From Pedobacter miscanthi (GTDB lineage: Bacteria > Bacteroidota > Bacteroidia > Sphingobacteriales > Sphingobacteriaceae), in contig NZ_QNQU01000011.1 of the NCBI RefSeq assembly GCF_003315595.1, positions 62,001 to 126,000 of the forward strand: DNA of 64,000 nucleotides. The letters are read 5' to 3'. The number at the start of each line of letters is the position of its first letter. Within the stretch, counting starts at the first letter, position 1. Below, in pieces: positions 32,541 to 42,381 of this stretch. A model generated the notes under the pieces. It searched no databases and had not been told where the DNA came from. It saw only the letters and a list, made by a program, of their open reading frames with translations. The position numbers and the translations under genes were made by a program.

Positions 32541-34808
32541 CTATTTACTGAGTGAAAACGGCTTATCACTATCTAAAATGCCCCTATTTAACGAAGGTTT
32601 AACATTCATCTCTAATTTTAATACTCCACCTTTTAACAAATCGCTATGATTAATGAAGTTTTTAGTAAAATTTTCACCGTTTAAAGTCGCAGATTCAATG
32701 TATACGTGCTCGGAATCATTTCCGTTTGCTTCGATCACGAACTTTTTGCCATTTTCTAAATTAATTGTCGTTTTTTTAAATACCGGACTGCCTAAAACAT
32801 ATTCCCCTGTACCAGGCGTTACGCTATAAAAACCCAATGCACTTAATACATACCATGATGAGGTTTGTCCCTGGTCTTCATCACCCGGATATCCGTTTTC
32901 GGTTGCATCGTACAGTTTTCGCATCACCTCGCGGGCATGGAACTGTGATTTCCATGGTTGATTCGCATAATTATAGAGGTATACCATGTGCTGGATCGGT
33001 TGGTTGCCATGCGCATACTGCCCCATCTTGGCCATTACCATTTCGGTCATTTCGTGAATCATACCTCCGTACGAACCAACATTTACTTTATTCGGTTCAG
33101 TAAAAACAGAATCGAGTTTGGCTGTAAAATTACTATTTCCTCCCATTAAATTGATGAGTCCTTTGGTATCTTGAAAAACAGACCATTGCCAGTGCCAGGC
33201 ATTACCTTCGGTAAAAGGTCCGCCCCACTCTGTTGGATCGAAATTTGGCGACCATTTGCCTTCCGCATTTTTGCCTCTCATAAAACGTGTTGAAGGATCG
33301 TACACATTTTTATAATTGTACATCGGTTTTTCAAAAACCTCCATATAATGTTTATCGCCGATCATTTTGGCCAATTGATAAGCGCAATAATCATCGTAGG
33401 CATATTCTAAGGTTTTAGCGGTAGCCTCTCTATATTTTGGGTAAGGCACGTAACCCAATTGGTTATATTCGGTTACGCCATCCCTCCCGTTTGCCGGCCC
33501 CCATGGGCCTTTGTTCATTGCCTCATGATAATAGGCATCTAATGCTTTTTTGGGATCGAAGGTCCTGATTCCTTTTGCCCATGCATCGGCCAATAGGGAA
33601 ATGGCATGGTTGCCGATCATACTTCCTGCCTCGCTCGGGAACGACCACGAAGGCAGCCAACCACATTGCTCATAAGCATCGAGCATGGCCTGCATGTAAC
33701 GCCCATGCATTTCGGGCTGCACCAATGTGTTTAATGGAAATTGCGCACGGAAGGTATCCCAGAAACCGGTATCGGTAAACATGTACCCATCGTGTACTTT
33801 TCCGTCGTAAGGACTAAAATAATATGGTTTTCCGGCTTCATTCAGTTCATAAAACTTACGCGAAAATAAACTTGCCCTGAAAAAGCAGGAATAAAAGGTT
33901 TCCATATCTGCTTTGGATCCACCTTCTACTTCTATTTTACCAAGTGATTTATTCCACACCGCAGCGGCATTAGCTTTGGTATCTTCTAAATTTTTATCAT
34001 TTCCCAATTCTCTTTTTAAATTCAGTTCGGCCTGTTTTAAACTAATGTAAGAAGATGCCGTTTTAACCTGTACTTTCGTGCCGGAATCGAACTGTACAAA
34101 TGCACCTTTGCCTAAGCCTTCAGCAGTTAGCGAATCTTTATTTACGGTATTGCGTTTGTTCTCCCAGGTACCATAAGCTTTTATAGGCTGATCGAACTGA
34201 ATCACAAAATAACTTTTCCAGCCGCGTTTAAAACCTTCCCCGTTGTTTACCCAACCAGTAATTTTATTTTCTTTAGGATAAATCTGAACACCACTAAGCC
34301 TGGTGTATCCATCCAGGATCAGGAAACTTCTTTTGCCTTTCGGATAGCTGAAACGCAGGTGCGCACCCCGCTCTGAAGGAGAAATTTCGGTAGTAATCTC
34401 GTTTTCGAACTTTACCTTATAATAATTTGGTTTGGCAATCTCATCTTTATGGCTGAAACGCGTTTCTCGTTGATTCTCGTCAACAACCAGCTCATCAACC
34501 ATCGGCATTAAAGAGAAAACAGCGTAATCGCGCGTCCACGAACTGCATTGGTGCGCCTGCTGAAAGCCCCTGATTTTATCTTTGAAATATTGGTATTTCC
34601 AGCCATCTCCATTTCTACCGGTTTGGGGCGTCCAGGTGTGCATACCGAATGGTAAAGCCGATGTAGGATAGGTATTGCCACGTGTAAGTTCGTGCTTGGA
34701 ATTGGTTCCCTGGAGCGTGTTTACATAGTGAACCCAATCTTTCTGCTGTGCCAATAACCCTTTGGCAGCAAAGCAGCATAAAATGGATGCGATTAATTTA
34801 AGTTTCAT
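32541..34808 (-). CDS. GH92 alpha-mannosidase (copy B), secreted
   Basis: 755 residues from ATG 34806-34808, which gives a clean signal peptide (MKLKLIASILCCFAAKGLLAQ); a longer frame to 34838 adds ten polar residues. Family motifs: RGNTYPTSALPFGMHTWTPQTG, GFQQAHQCSSWTRDYAVF, TDTGFWDTFRAQFPLNTL, GNAWHWQWSVFQDTKGL, HGNQPIQHMVYLYNY and GDEDQGQTSSWYVLSALGFYSV. It resembles copy A throughout but is clearly diverged, so it probably cleaves a different alpha-mannosidic linkage. It lies between the DUF4965 and ROK genes in one unit, which would pair mannose release with phosphorylation. Confidence 0.95.
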   Translation of the reverse strand: MKLKLIASILCCFAAKGLLAQQKDWVHYVNTLQGTNSKHELTRGNTYPTSALPFGMHTWTPQTGRNGDGWKYQYFKDKIRGFQQAHQCSSWTRDYAVFSLMPMVDELVVDENQRETRFSHKDEIAKPNYYKVKFENEITTEISPSERGAHLRFSYPKGKRSFLILDGYTRLSGVQIYPKENKITGWVNNGEGFKRGWKSYFVIQFDQPIKAYGTWENKRNTVNKDSLTAEGLGKGAFVQFDSGTKVQVKTASSYISLKQAELNLKRELGNDKNLEDTKANAAAVWNKSLGKIEVEGGSKADMETFYSCFFRASLFSRKFYELNEAGKPYYFSPYDGKVHDGYMFTDTGFWDTFRAQFPLNTLVQPEMHGRYMQAMLDAYEQCGWLPSWSFPSEAGSMIGNHAISLLADAWAKGIRTFDPKKALDAYYHEAMNKGPWGPANGRDGVTEYNQLGYVPYPKYREATAKTLEYAYDDYCAYQLAKMIGDKHYMEVFEKPMYNYKNVYDPSTRFMRGKNAEGKWSPNFDPTEWGGPFTEGNAWHWQWSVFQDTKGLINLMGGNSNFTAKLDSVFTEPNKVNVGSYGGMIHEMTEMVMAKMGQYAHGNQPIQHMVYLYNYANQPWKSQFHAREVMRKLYDATENGYPGDEDQGQTSSWYVLSALGFYSVTPGTGEYVLGSPVFKKTTINLENGKKFVIEANGNDSEHVYIESATLNGENFTKNFINHSDLLKGGVLKLEMNVKPSLNRGILDSDKPFSLSK

Positions 34809-34861
34809 TTGTGTTTGTTTGTGTATTATTCTTATCAACCTGTATAATCAGGCCCTATATT

Positions 34862-34910
34862 AAAAATCAGCTTTAACCTGCATAGGTAAATGGTGCAGGC
34901 AAGGCTGATT
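34862..34910 (-). terminator. Terminator-like hairpin between the DUF4965 and GH92 copy B genes
   Basis: On the minus strand AATCAGC...TGCCTGCA pairs with TGCAGG...GCTGATT, followed by TTTA. It starts 8 bp past the DUF4965 stop. Confidence 0.65.
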
Positions 34911-34917
34911 AGTGCTT

Positions 34918-37362
34918 TTATTTAATATTCCATTTATCGGCCAGTACTTTAATAAAATAACCACCAACAACACTTCTGGCCTGGAAACCCGTCATTTTTC
35001 CGTTGGTGGTTTCGTGCCAGTCGCTCAATGGAACCTTACTTTCCGTTTCGGTAGCATAGCGGTAAATGGGGCTGATAAATTTCTGGAAATCTGCTCCGTT
35101 ATCGGCCAAAGTTGCAGTCCACATAATCCAGTCAGATTTGGTATAGGTTCTGCGGCTATCCAAAGGAAGTCCGAAATCCTTTTGCTTGGTTAAATAGAAA
35201 TCGATTTCCTTTTTGTATACTTCTTTCGGAAAAAGATCCAGTTGTAAGAGTTTATCCCAAACTAGGTTGTATTTCTGGCTCCAGGTATTTTTATCGTTAA
35301 AAGTTAAAGCGTAATGATCTCCCGCGTCGGCCAGTTTAATCCAGTTTTGTGCCATTTGTAATGCAGCGGTACGGTATTTAGTAGCTACATCGGTTTTACC
35401 CAAAAGCTGCGCCATCTGGGCGTAACCACCCAGGGCAACAATGGCTTTTACAGATAAGTTTGCATTACGGGCCAGGTGACCGGCAAAATCATCAGTACAC
35501 AATTGGTTGGCAGGATCGAAACCTTCTCGTAAAAGATAATTTGCCCAGGTTGAAAGTACTTCCCAGTGCTTTTCGGCATATTTTGCATTTTCTTCAGCTT
35601 TAGTAATAGCTGCGGTTAAAATGATCATGTTTCCGGCTTCTTCTACCGGCATATCTTCACCATAAGTTTGACCGTTTGCTAAAGGATAGGTTCCTAAATC
35701 GTGTGCGGCAAAAGGTTTCTTCCATTTTCCGCTTTCCGAATAATAGAAAATACCATTTAACATGCCTTTTAAAAGTTCGGGATTATATACCAAAAACTGT
35801 GGTGCCGACGGATAGGTTACATCAACGGTATTGATTGATCCGTTACTGAAATTTTCTTTAGAAAGGAACAGGATATCGCCATTGGGTGCATAAACAATTT
35901 TATGTGCAGCAATAGCTTGTCTGTAGGCGAGTTTACACATCTCTGCATATTGTTTACCGCCTGCTTTTTCGGCATCGGCATAAAGTTTGACGTCAAAAGC
36001 AGCACATTTTGCTTTTAATGAGGGATATTGAGCATTTGCATCAGCCAGTTGATCTTCAAATTGTTGTGAACCTGATTGTCTCCAAACCGGAGATAATTTT
36101 TCGCCAAAATATTCAACCGATTTTAGATCATCGTAACCCAGCATTATATATTTCTCTACTGCTGTAGAAGAAACGGTACCAAAAGGGATTACGCTGGCAA
36201 GGTTTAAGTTTTTAGCATTTAAAACCTGATTTTGGCTTGGGTATTTCGCTCCCATAAAACCTTTTAAACTTTCATTCTGAGAAGCGATAAACTGAGTGGC
36301 ATTAAATTTTGCAGGAATGGCAACATATAAATAACCCCAATCAATCCGCACATCGTCGCCTCTTTTTTTCAGTACAGGTTGCTCAACCGTACCAGTTTTC
36401 AGGATAGAAAGGTTGTTTTTGGTGCTTTTCCATGCTGAAACGGCCTGGGTTGGGGTATTAACGGCAATATTTGATGATGCACCAAAGAAAACATCCACTT
36501 TGTGGGGTTTACCATCGGTTGATTTTACCGAATAATTGATATAACTGATTGGGCGGGCGGTTAATTTGATATCGTTAAGCAGTAACGGCGATGTAAAACT
36601 AACTTCTAGAGCCACATTACCACAGTTAAAGCTATATTTTGTTGTGGTAGCTTCTATTGAAACATTGGTTTGGGTTGCAGGGCCAATATTAACCTTTTGG
36701 GCATCTTCCTCTACAATCCCGGCATCGAGGTGCCTGCCACCAGCGGTATTTTTGCAATGAATGGCCAATACATTTTTACCTTTTTGCAAAATGCCATCCT
36801 CAATCGGCAGATACACGTAATCAGAAACCCAGCCATTTTTTTTGTAAATCACTTTATCATTCAAATACACAATTACATTATCATCGTGGTTGAGTTTAAG
36901 GTACTTTTTTGCTGTGCTAAGGTCGGTGATTTCGAAAGTCCTTCTGAAATACAAATTATCGGTATTCCATTTGGTTTTATCTGCTCGGTCATCACCAAAA
37001 GGTGCGTCTCCTTTTTTCCATGCGGCATCACTAAAAGTTTTGTTTTCCCAGTCTTTTTGTGGTTGATCGAAGGTGTAACTGGCCTGATACTTAATTTCAT
37101 CGGCAGCCGCGAGAATGGTTTTAAAGGTTTTGCTTTCTTCCCCCATAAAACGGTAAAACTGACCGTCTACTTTTATTACGCCCAATAAAGATTGTTCCTT
37201 ACCCGTCCAATGTTTGGTTACGGATTTATTTAAGCCATCGCCGAAAGACCAGATGCTGAAATAGGCATCGTGGGTAATCAACGGATACCCAGGTGCTTTA
37301 TCCTGTGCCTTAGCGATAAAAATAAAAAGTAAGCAAATTGCCAGTAAGGAAAGTTTTCTCAT
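34918..37362 (-). CDS. Secreted DUF4964/DUF5127/DUF4965/DUF1793 'glutaminase A' family protein with inserted beta-sandwich
   Basis: An 814-residue exported protein with a signal ending FIAKAQ. The N-terminal DUF4964 segment (PGYPLITHDAYFSIWSFGDGLNKSVTKHWTGKEQSLLGVIKVDGQ) is followed at about 95-225 by a galactose-binding-like sandwich (WENKTFSDAAWKKGDAPFG...NLYFRRTFEI...HDDNVIVYLNDKVI). DUF5127/DUF4965 regions come next (LGYDDLKSVEYFGEKLSPVWRQ, EENFSNGSINTVDVTYPSAPQFLVYN). The (alpha/alpha) C-terminal DUF1793 region has LCTDDFAGHLARNANLSVKAIVALGGYAQMA. Fungal relatives are called glutaminases, but bacterial ones in polysaccharide loci likely act on glycans; the activity is unknown. It heads the unit with GH92 copy B and the ROK kinase. 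Confidence 0.85.
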   Translation of the reverse strand: MRKLSLLAICLLFIFIAKAQDKAPGYPLITHDAYFSIWSFGDGLNKSVTKHWTGKEQSLLGVIKVDGQFYRFMGEESKTFKTILAAADEIKYQASYTFDQPQKDWENKTFSDAAWKKGDAPFGDDRADKTKWNTDNLYFRRTFEITDLSTAKKYLKLNHDDNVIVYLNDKVIYKKNGWVSDYVYLPIEDGILQKGKNVLAIHCKNTAGGRHLDAGIVEEDAQKVNIGPATQTNVSIEATTTKYSFNCGNVALEVSFTSPLLLNDIKLTARPISYINYSVKSTDGKPHKVDVFFGASSNIAVNTPTQAVSAWKSTKNNLSILKTGTVEQPVLKKRGDDVRIDWGYLYVAIPAKFNATQFIASQNESLKGFMGAKYPSQNQVLNAKNLNLASVIPFGTVSSTAVEKYIMLGYDDLKSVEYFGEKLSPVWRQSGSQQFEDQLADANAQYPSLKAKCAAFDVKLYADAEKAGGKQYAEMCKLAYRQAIAAHKIVYAPNGDILFLSKENFSNGSINTVDVTYPSAPQFLVYNPELLKGMLNGIFYYSESGKWKKPFAAHDLGTYPLANGQTYGEDMPVEEAGNMIILTAAITKAEENAKYAEKHWEVLSTWANYLLREGFDPANQLCTDDFAGHLARNANLSVKAIVALGGYAQMAQLLGKTDVATKYRTAALQMAQNWIKLADAGDHYALTFNDKNTWSQKYNLVWDKLLQLDLFPKEVYKKEIDFYLTKQKDFGLPLDSRRTYTKSDWIMWTATLADNGADFQKFISPIYRYATETESKVPLSDWHETTNGKMTGFQARSVVGGYFIKVLADKWNIK

Positions 37363-37390
37363 AGTTCAATATTTGGTTCGTTGCAATGGA

Positions 37391-37402
37391 TAAATCGTTT
37401 TA
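37391..37402. promoter_or_regulatory. LacI-type operator TAAATCGTTTTA
   Basis: One mismatch from the perfect palindrome; about 30 bp upstream of the DUF4965 start. Confidence 0.6.
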
Positions 37403-37499
37403 CTTGATTTACCTGCCAAATATTTATTCTGAAATTGAATGAAGATGAGGATGATAATTCTAGCTAATATGGATTTTCGCTCGTTGAAGCCGCAATAAA

Positions 37500-37515
37500 A
37501 GTAAAACGTTTTACT
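37500..37515. promoter_or_regulatory. LacI-type operator AGTAAAACGTTTTACT
   Basis: Perfect 16-bp palindrome, about 140 bp upstream of the DUF4965 start. Confidence 0.75.
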
Positions 37516-37617
37516 AACTTCAATTATAGTAAAAAAACATTGTTTTGTAAACTGACCAAACGTAACATATGCATTACATTAGTTTAGCTCAAAACTGTAA
37601 AAGAAATTTTATTAAAA

Positions 37618-37658
37618 TAAAAAAGCCGCTTCATATTACTATGATGCGGCTTTTTTAT
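37618..37658 (-). terminator. Terminator after susD (pair B)
   Basis: AAAAGCCGCTTCAT and ATGATGCGGCTTTT form a stem flanked by A and T runs, 18 bp past the SusD stop. Confidence 0.85.
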
Positions 37659-37676
37659 TAATTAAACGGTTATTTT

Positions 37677-39335
37677 TTAATTATAACCTGGATTCTGTGC
37701 CAGGTTTTCGTTAAGTGTACGCTGAACCTGAGGAATTGGAAAAATATTCCTGAATGCCGCTGAAGGTGTATGGTCCCACCAGCTTCCAGTAGTGAATTTT
37801 CCAAATCTGATCAGATCATTCCTTCTATAACCCTCAAAAATAAACTCTCTTCCCCTTTCAGTCAACAGTTCATCAAGGGTTAACGATGTTGTGGTATAAG
37901 CTCTTGTTGCCCAATTTGCATCGGTAAAGGCTCTCTTTTTACAGTCGTTAATTAACTGTACCGCCTCTGCAGTAGCAATACCGCCGTTTTTACGCATAAT
38001 GGCTTCTGCTTTCGCAAAATAAATCCAGGTTAACCTGTAAATGTTCCAATCTGTATTATTATAGTTAGGATCTGCAGGAACTGCAACGCCATTTACAACT
38101 CCAGCCACCTGATTACCTAATTTGTATTTGTTAAAACGGACACCACTGTTTTCTTCCCCCTCACTCATATTAGAAACCTGAGATCCGGTTTTGTTTTTTC
38201 TTATATTATCTACAAAAACAATCTGTTGCCCATCATATTCGTTTCCACCTCTTGCTAACGCTGGTTGACCATTGTCGAATCTAACCATTGGACCTTCCAA
38301 GAGCCAGGTTCTCTTTCTTAAATCTTCATCCTCGTATTTTGTGAAATTTCCGGGCACTACAACAATACCATCATTACCATTTCTGGCACCACCATAAATC
38401 TGATCCTGCTGGAAGTGAAAGAATTCACCTGTCCATGATGGTTGAAATGAAGCTTTAGCAAACTCGTAAGCAATTGAAAAAATTACTTCTTTCGATAAGT
38501 CGTTGCTTGATTTAAATTGATCGGTAATGTTCGGATCTAACTGCATAGTTCCATTCTGGGCACCGCCATCACCAGCAATCAGCTTATTTGCTGCTGCGAT
38601 ACAATCATCCCATCTTGCAGTACCTGTCCAAACTTCGGCATTAAGATATAATTCTACCAACATGGCATAAGCACCAGCCTGGCTCATCCTACCGATCATG
38701 TTTCTGGATAGTTTTGGTGCTTTATCGATATTTTCTTTAATTTCTTTTTCGATAAAAGCGAAAACCTGTGCCCTTGGCAATGTTACTGGTTTAGCCGGAA
38801 TACCTACTTGGGTAACAACAGGGATGTTTCCAAAAAGATCCATTAATTTTAAATAATGGAAAGCCCTGAGTAGTTTTAACTCAGCTATGTAGGCATCTTT
38901 TTCTGCTTGTGTAATGCCCATTTCTGTTATACTTTTCTTTTCTAGGTTTTCGATTGGAGAATTACATAAACCCATTCCCCAGTACATCAAAACCCAGGCA
39001 TTGTTTAATGGTCCATCATCGCTTAACCAGGTATGGTAGTGCAGTCTTTTCCATTTACCACCATCTTCACCATGGCGGCCTTTAGTTGGCCAGGCCAATT
39101 GATCTCCTGAGAGTTCGGCCGGCCTCCACCATCCATCCTGACCCGATGGTGTAACCCAGGCATTTGCGTGTGTGTAAGGTCTTAATACTGCCGAAAGAAC
39201 CTCGTTTTTATTGTTGTAGAAATTATCTGCAATTAACTGGTCATAAATGGGTTGCTCTAGTTTAGAACAGCTATTTAGTAGCAATGCTGGTGTTGCCAAA
39301 AGCGTTGCTATTATTATTTTTTTATATCTTTTCAT
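37677..39335 (-). CDS. SusD/RagB-family glycan-binding lipoprotein (pair B)
   Basis: A 552-residue surface lipoprotein with lipobox PALLLNSC (Cys23). Typical SusD N-terminus: YDQLIADNFYNNKNEVLSAVLRPYTHANAW. TPR region: LKLLRAFHYLKLMDLFGNIPVV. C-terminal region: LTWIYFAKAEAIMRKNGG and LLTERGREFIFEGYRRNDLIRFGKF, ending NENLAQNPGYN. It is very similar along its length to the SusD at 43932 (for example both have the segment PYTHANAWVTPSGQDGWWR), so the two arose by duplication. It lies 10 bp after its SusC gene. Confidence 0.95.
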   Translation of the reverse strand: MKRYKKIIIATLLATPALLLNSCSKLEQPIYDQLIADNFYNNKNEVLSAVLRPYTHANAWVTPSGQDGWWRPAELSGDQLAWPTKGRHGEDGGKWKRLHYHTWLSDDGPLNNAWVLMYWGMGLCNSPIENLEKKSITEMGITQAEKDAYIAELKLLRAFHYLKLMDLFGNIPVVTQVGIPAKPVTLPRAQVFAFIEKEIKENIDKAPKLSRNMIGRMSQAGAYAMLVELYLNAEVWTGTARWDDCIAAANKLIAGDGGAQNGTMQLDPNITDQFKSSNDLSKEVIFSIAYEFAKASFQPSWTGEFFHFQQDQIYGGARNGNDGIVVVPGNFTKYEDEDLRKRTWLLEGPMVRFDNGQPALARGGNEYDGQQIVFVDNIRKNKTGSQVSNMSEGEENSGVRFNKYKLGNQVAGVVNGVAVPADPNYNNTDWNIYRLTWIYFAKAEAIMRKNGGIATAEAVQLINDCKKRAFTDANWATRAYTTTSLTLDELLTERGREFIFEGYRRNDLIRFGKFTTGSWWDHTPSAAFRNIFPIPQVQRTLNENLAQNPGYN

Positions 39336-39345
39336 TGCTTAAAAA

Positions 39346-42300
39346 TTAAAATCCGAAATTAACGCCAAATAAGAATTGTCTTGTTGCAGGGTAAGGGCTT
39401 CTGGTATCAATACCTAAGCTTCTGCCGTTGATTTCTTGCCCTAAACCTGTATCTTGGATATAGTCTGGATCATTACCTGTGTAACCAGTAATGGTCACTA
39501 AATTCTGTCCGGTCAGGTTCAATCTTAGCGTTCTCACATATTTAGTTTTAAGTTTAAAGGTATAACCAAGTGTTACCTCATCTAATTTAAGGAAACTACC
39601 ACTTTCTAAATAGTAATCCGTGTACATATAGGTATCTTTCAAGTCAGCATATTTGGTGAAAGCACTATTTAAGAGGTTGGTAGAAGCACCATTTTTGTTG
39701 CCATAAGAAATGGCCATTGTATTGAGCACATCAAAATCAAGCTTACTTCTCAAGAATACCCTTAAATCAAATCCTTTGTAGGCAAAGTTGTTTGTTAATG
39801 ATAAATAATACTTTGGAACTGCGTTACCAATTACAGCAAGGTCTGTTTGGTCTCTGAATACGGAGGTGTTAATTTGAGCATTCGTTACCACTTCATTATT
39901 TCTGTTGAAGAAAGTCCATTTGCCATCAGGGCTGAAACCGGCGAAACGTTTTCCCCAGAATTCGCCAACTTTCCTACCTTCATAGGTCCTAAATGCATCT
40001 CCCAACGCTCCGAAACCACCAATTGCTCCAAAAGTCCTCATATCTCTGCGATATTCGCTGTTTGAGTAGGTATCCAGGATATTTTCTGTCGTACTACCTG
40101 CAAAATCTACGCTCCAGCTGAAATTTTTATTTTTAACAGCTGCGTAACTTAGAGAAACCTCAATACCTTTAGCTGAAATTGATCCAACATTTGTCGTAAT
40201 TGATGATGTTACAAAAGGAGGTTGAGGAGAAGTATATGTATCTATAAGGTCTTTCGTTTTGCGTTTATATACATCAATCGAACCAGTTAATTTATTGTTT
40301 AGGATAGTAAAATCTATACCAATATTGGTTTCTTTCTTAGTTTCCCACCTCAGATCGGGATTAGGGTTTTTATTCGGGCCATAGGTTTGTAAATACTCGC
40401 CTGTTGGGAAAAGATAGATACCTCCACCACTTAAGGTTACCAGAGATGCATCATTTGCTAGACCCGAATTGCCTGTTTCCCCATATCCTACCCTGAGCTT
40501 CAAATTGTTCACCCAGCTTACATTCTTCATAAATTCCTCCTGGGTGATGTTCCAGCCTCCTGAAATAGCAGGGAAGTTAGCCCATTTATTGTTGGCTCCA
40601 AACTTAGAAGAACCTTCTCTTCTGAAAATGGCTTGGGCAAAATATTTGTCGTTTAAAGAGTAGTTCAATCTGGCGAAAACAGCAATTAAGGTATTTTCAT
40701 TTTTGAAACTTCCAATACCAATTGTTGTAACTTTTACCGGTACACTTCCCAGATTATTATCTTCGAACAAATCATTCACATAACCGCGGTTATTTGCGTT
40801 AAAGCCCTCATTGATTTCACGACGATAGCTATAGCCTCCAATACCTGAAAGTTTATGTTTACCAAAAGTTTTGGTATACTCAATAGTAGGTTCAAAGTTG
40901 ATATTTTGGTTTAGTTCAGTAGTTTTTGCAGCATATCCACCATTAGGTGCATCTCCGTTTTCAACAGAGTTCTGGCTGGCCCTATCGCGATATTCACTCC
41001 AAATTCTATTGTTTCTTTGAGCAGCAAAGAAGGCACCTATCTTTAAATCTTTGATCACTTCTAAATCCAATTTACCATCTACAGAAGTAGTCTGTTGCTG
41101 CAAACCATAGCGTTCTTGCTCCAATCTAGCCAATTCGTTGGTAATTGTACGGGTAAATTGATATGAACCATCCGGATTGAAATAAGATTCAGTTGGGTTC
41201 TTTGTCAATACGTTCTCCCAACCGCCACCACCTAATAGGTTGGCATTATTAAAATTGGTAGAAACATTGAATTGCGCCTGAAGCTTATCCTGCAGACCTT
41301 TTTGTGTTAAGCTTGCACGGATACCATATTCTTTTCGTCCGTTTTCCTTTGCAAAACCCTGAAGTTCCCTATAATTCGCACTTACCCTATAGCTGGAGTT
41401 ATCACCACCTCCGGATACTGCTAAATTGTGGTTGTTTGAGATATTGTTTTTATTGATCAGATCCTGGAAGTAATCAAAATCGCCACCTTTATCAACCACT
41501 TTGTATTCACCACTTGCAATACGTGCCCTCCATTCAGTAGCATTCATGAAATCAGGTCTTTTTACGAGGGTTTCAGTTCTAACGTAAGCATTATAATCAA
41601 AACGTGCCGGCCCCTTTTTACCTTTTTTGGTAGTAACGATAATTACACCAGCATTCGCTCTGGTTCCATAGATTGCAGCGCCAGATCCATCTTTTAAAAC
41701 GCTGAATGACTCAATATCGTCTTGCTGTAAAAGGTCAAGATTACCACCAGGGATACCATCAATAATAATTAGAGGAGATGCTGTTCCCGCTACAGAAGTA
41801 ACCCCTCTTAACTGAATACCTACTCCACTGTTCGGATTAGAGCTGTTTCTGGAGATTTGCAAACCTGCAACCTTACCTACCAATAAATCCAAAGGGTTTC
41901 TTGATCCGCTCTGTCTGAATTTAGTAGAATCTACTTTAGTAATGGCTGAAGTAATCTCTTTTTCTCTTAATGTACCATAACCTACCACCACAACATCGTC
42001 AAGTTTGGTATCGGTTGATACAACTAATTTTACGTTCAAGGTGTTCGATGCTCCGACGGTAATATTCTGCGTAAGGTACCCGATGTATGTGATCCTGATC
42101 ACATCTCCAACGTTGGCTTCGATAGTAAATTTTCCGGCGACATCCGTTACAGCGCCTCTACCCGAAGTTACATTCTTAATGCCTACCCCTGGTACAGGCT
42201 GGCCGTTCTCGTCGACCACTGTTCCGGTTACATTTTTTTGCGCCTGAACCAGTCTGGTAAGCATGTTCCCATTTAAGAACGCCCTTGAAGCTTCCCAATC

Positions 42301-42381
42301 CGAATTCATTGAAAACGCAGGACTGTTCAGCAAAACTATTGCAGCAGACAGCCCCGTAATTTTGAGTAAATTAATTTTCAT
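39346..42381 (-). CDS. SusC/RagA-family TonB-dependent transporter (pair B)
   Basis: A 1011-residue outer-membrane importer with a signal sequence and the carboxypeptidase-like domain at about 50-115 (VTGTVVDENGQPVPGVGIKNVTSGRG). The plug has VVVGYGTLREKEITSAITKVD, LVGKVAGLQISRNSSNPNSGVGIQLRG and LKDGSGAAIYGTRANAGVIIVTTKKGK. The barrel ends FLFGVNFGF. It is close to the SusC at 45599. Both plugs share NPNSG..-IQLRGV and GSGAAIYGT segments, indicating tandem duplication of the whole SusC/SusD module. The leader upstream has two operator-like sites (42632 and 42675). Confidence 0.95.
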   Translation of the reverse strand: MKINLLKITGLSAAIVLLNSPAFSMNSDWEASRAFLNGNMLTRLVQAQKNVTGTVVDENGQPVPGVGIKNVTSGRGAVTDVAGKFTIEANVGDVIRITYIGYLTQNITVGASNTLNVKLVVSTDTKLDDVVVVGYGTLREKEITSAITKVDSTKFRQSGSRNPLDLLVGKVAGLQISRNSSNPNSGVGIQLRGVTSVAGTASPLIIIDGIPGGNLDLLQQDDIESFSVLKDGSGAAIYGTRANAGVIIVTTKKGKKGPARFDYNAYVRTETLVKRPDFMNATEWRARIASGEYKVVDKGGDFDYFQDLINKNNISNNHNLAVSGGGDNSSYRVSANYRELQGFAKENGRKEYGIRASLTQKGLQDKLQAQFNVSTNFNNANLLGGGGWENVLTKNPTESYFNPDGSYQFTRTITNELARLEQERYGLQQQTTSVDGKLDLEVIKDLKIGAFFAAQRNNRIWSEYRDRASQNSVENGDAPNGGYAAKTTELNQNINFEPTIEYTKTFGKHKLSGIGGYSYRREINEGFNANNRGYVNDLFEDNNLGSVPVKVTTIGIGSFKNENTLIAVFARLNYSLNDKYFAQAIFRREGSSKFGANNKWANFPAISGGWNITQEEFMKNVSWVNNLKLRVGYGETGNSGLANDASLVTLSGGGIYLFPTGEYLQTYGPNKNPNPDLRWETKKETNIGIDFTILNNKLTGSIDVYKRKTKDLIDTYTSPQPPFVTSSITTNVGSISAKGIEVSLSYAAVKNKNFSWSVDFAGSTTENILDTYSNSEYRRDMRTFGAIGGFGALGDAFRTYEGRKVGEFWGKRFAGFSPDGKWTFFNRNNEVVTNAQINTSVFRDQTDLAVIGNAVPKYYLSLTNNFAYKGFDLRVFLRSKLDFDVLNTMAISYGNKNGASTNLLNSAFTKYADLKDTYMYTDYYLESGSFLKLDEVTLGYTFKLKTKYVRTLRLNLTGQNLVTITGYTGNDPDYIQDTGLGQEINGRSLGIDTRSPYPATRQFLFGVNFGF

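Larger units (their letters stand above)
37363..37617 (-). promoter_or_regulatory. Promoter region of the DUF4965-GH92-ROK unit
   Basis: AT-rich gap with two LacI-type operators (37391 and 37500) and no open frame. The nearer operator sits within 40 bp of the start codon, consistent with repression. Confidence 0.55.
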
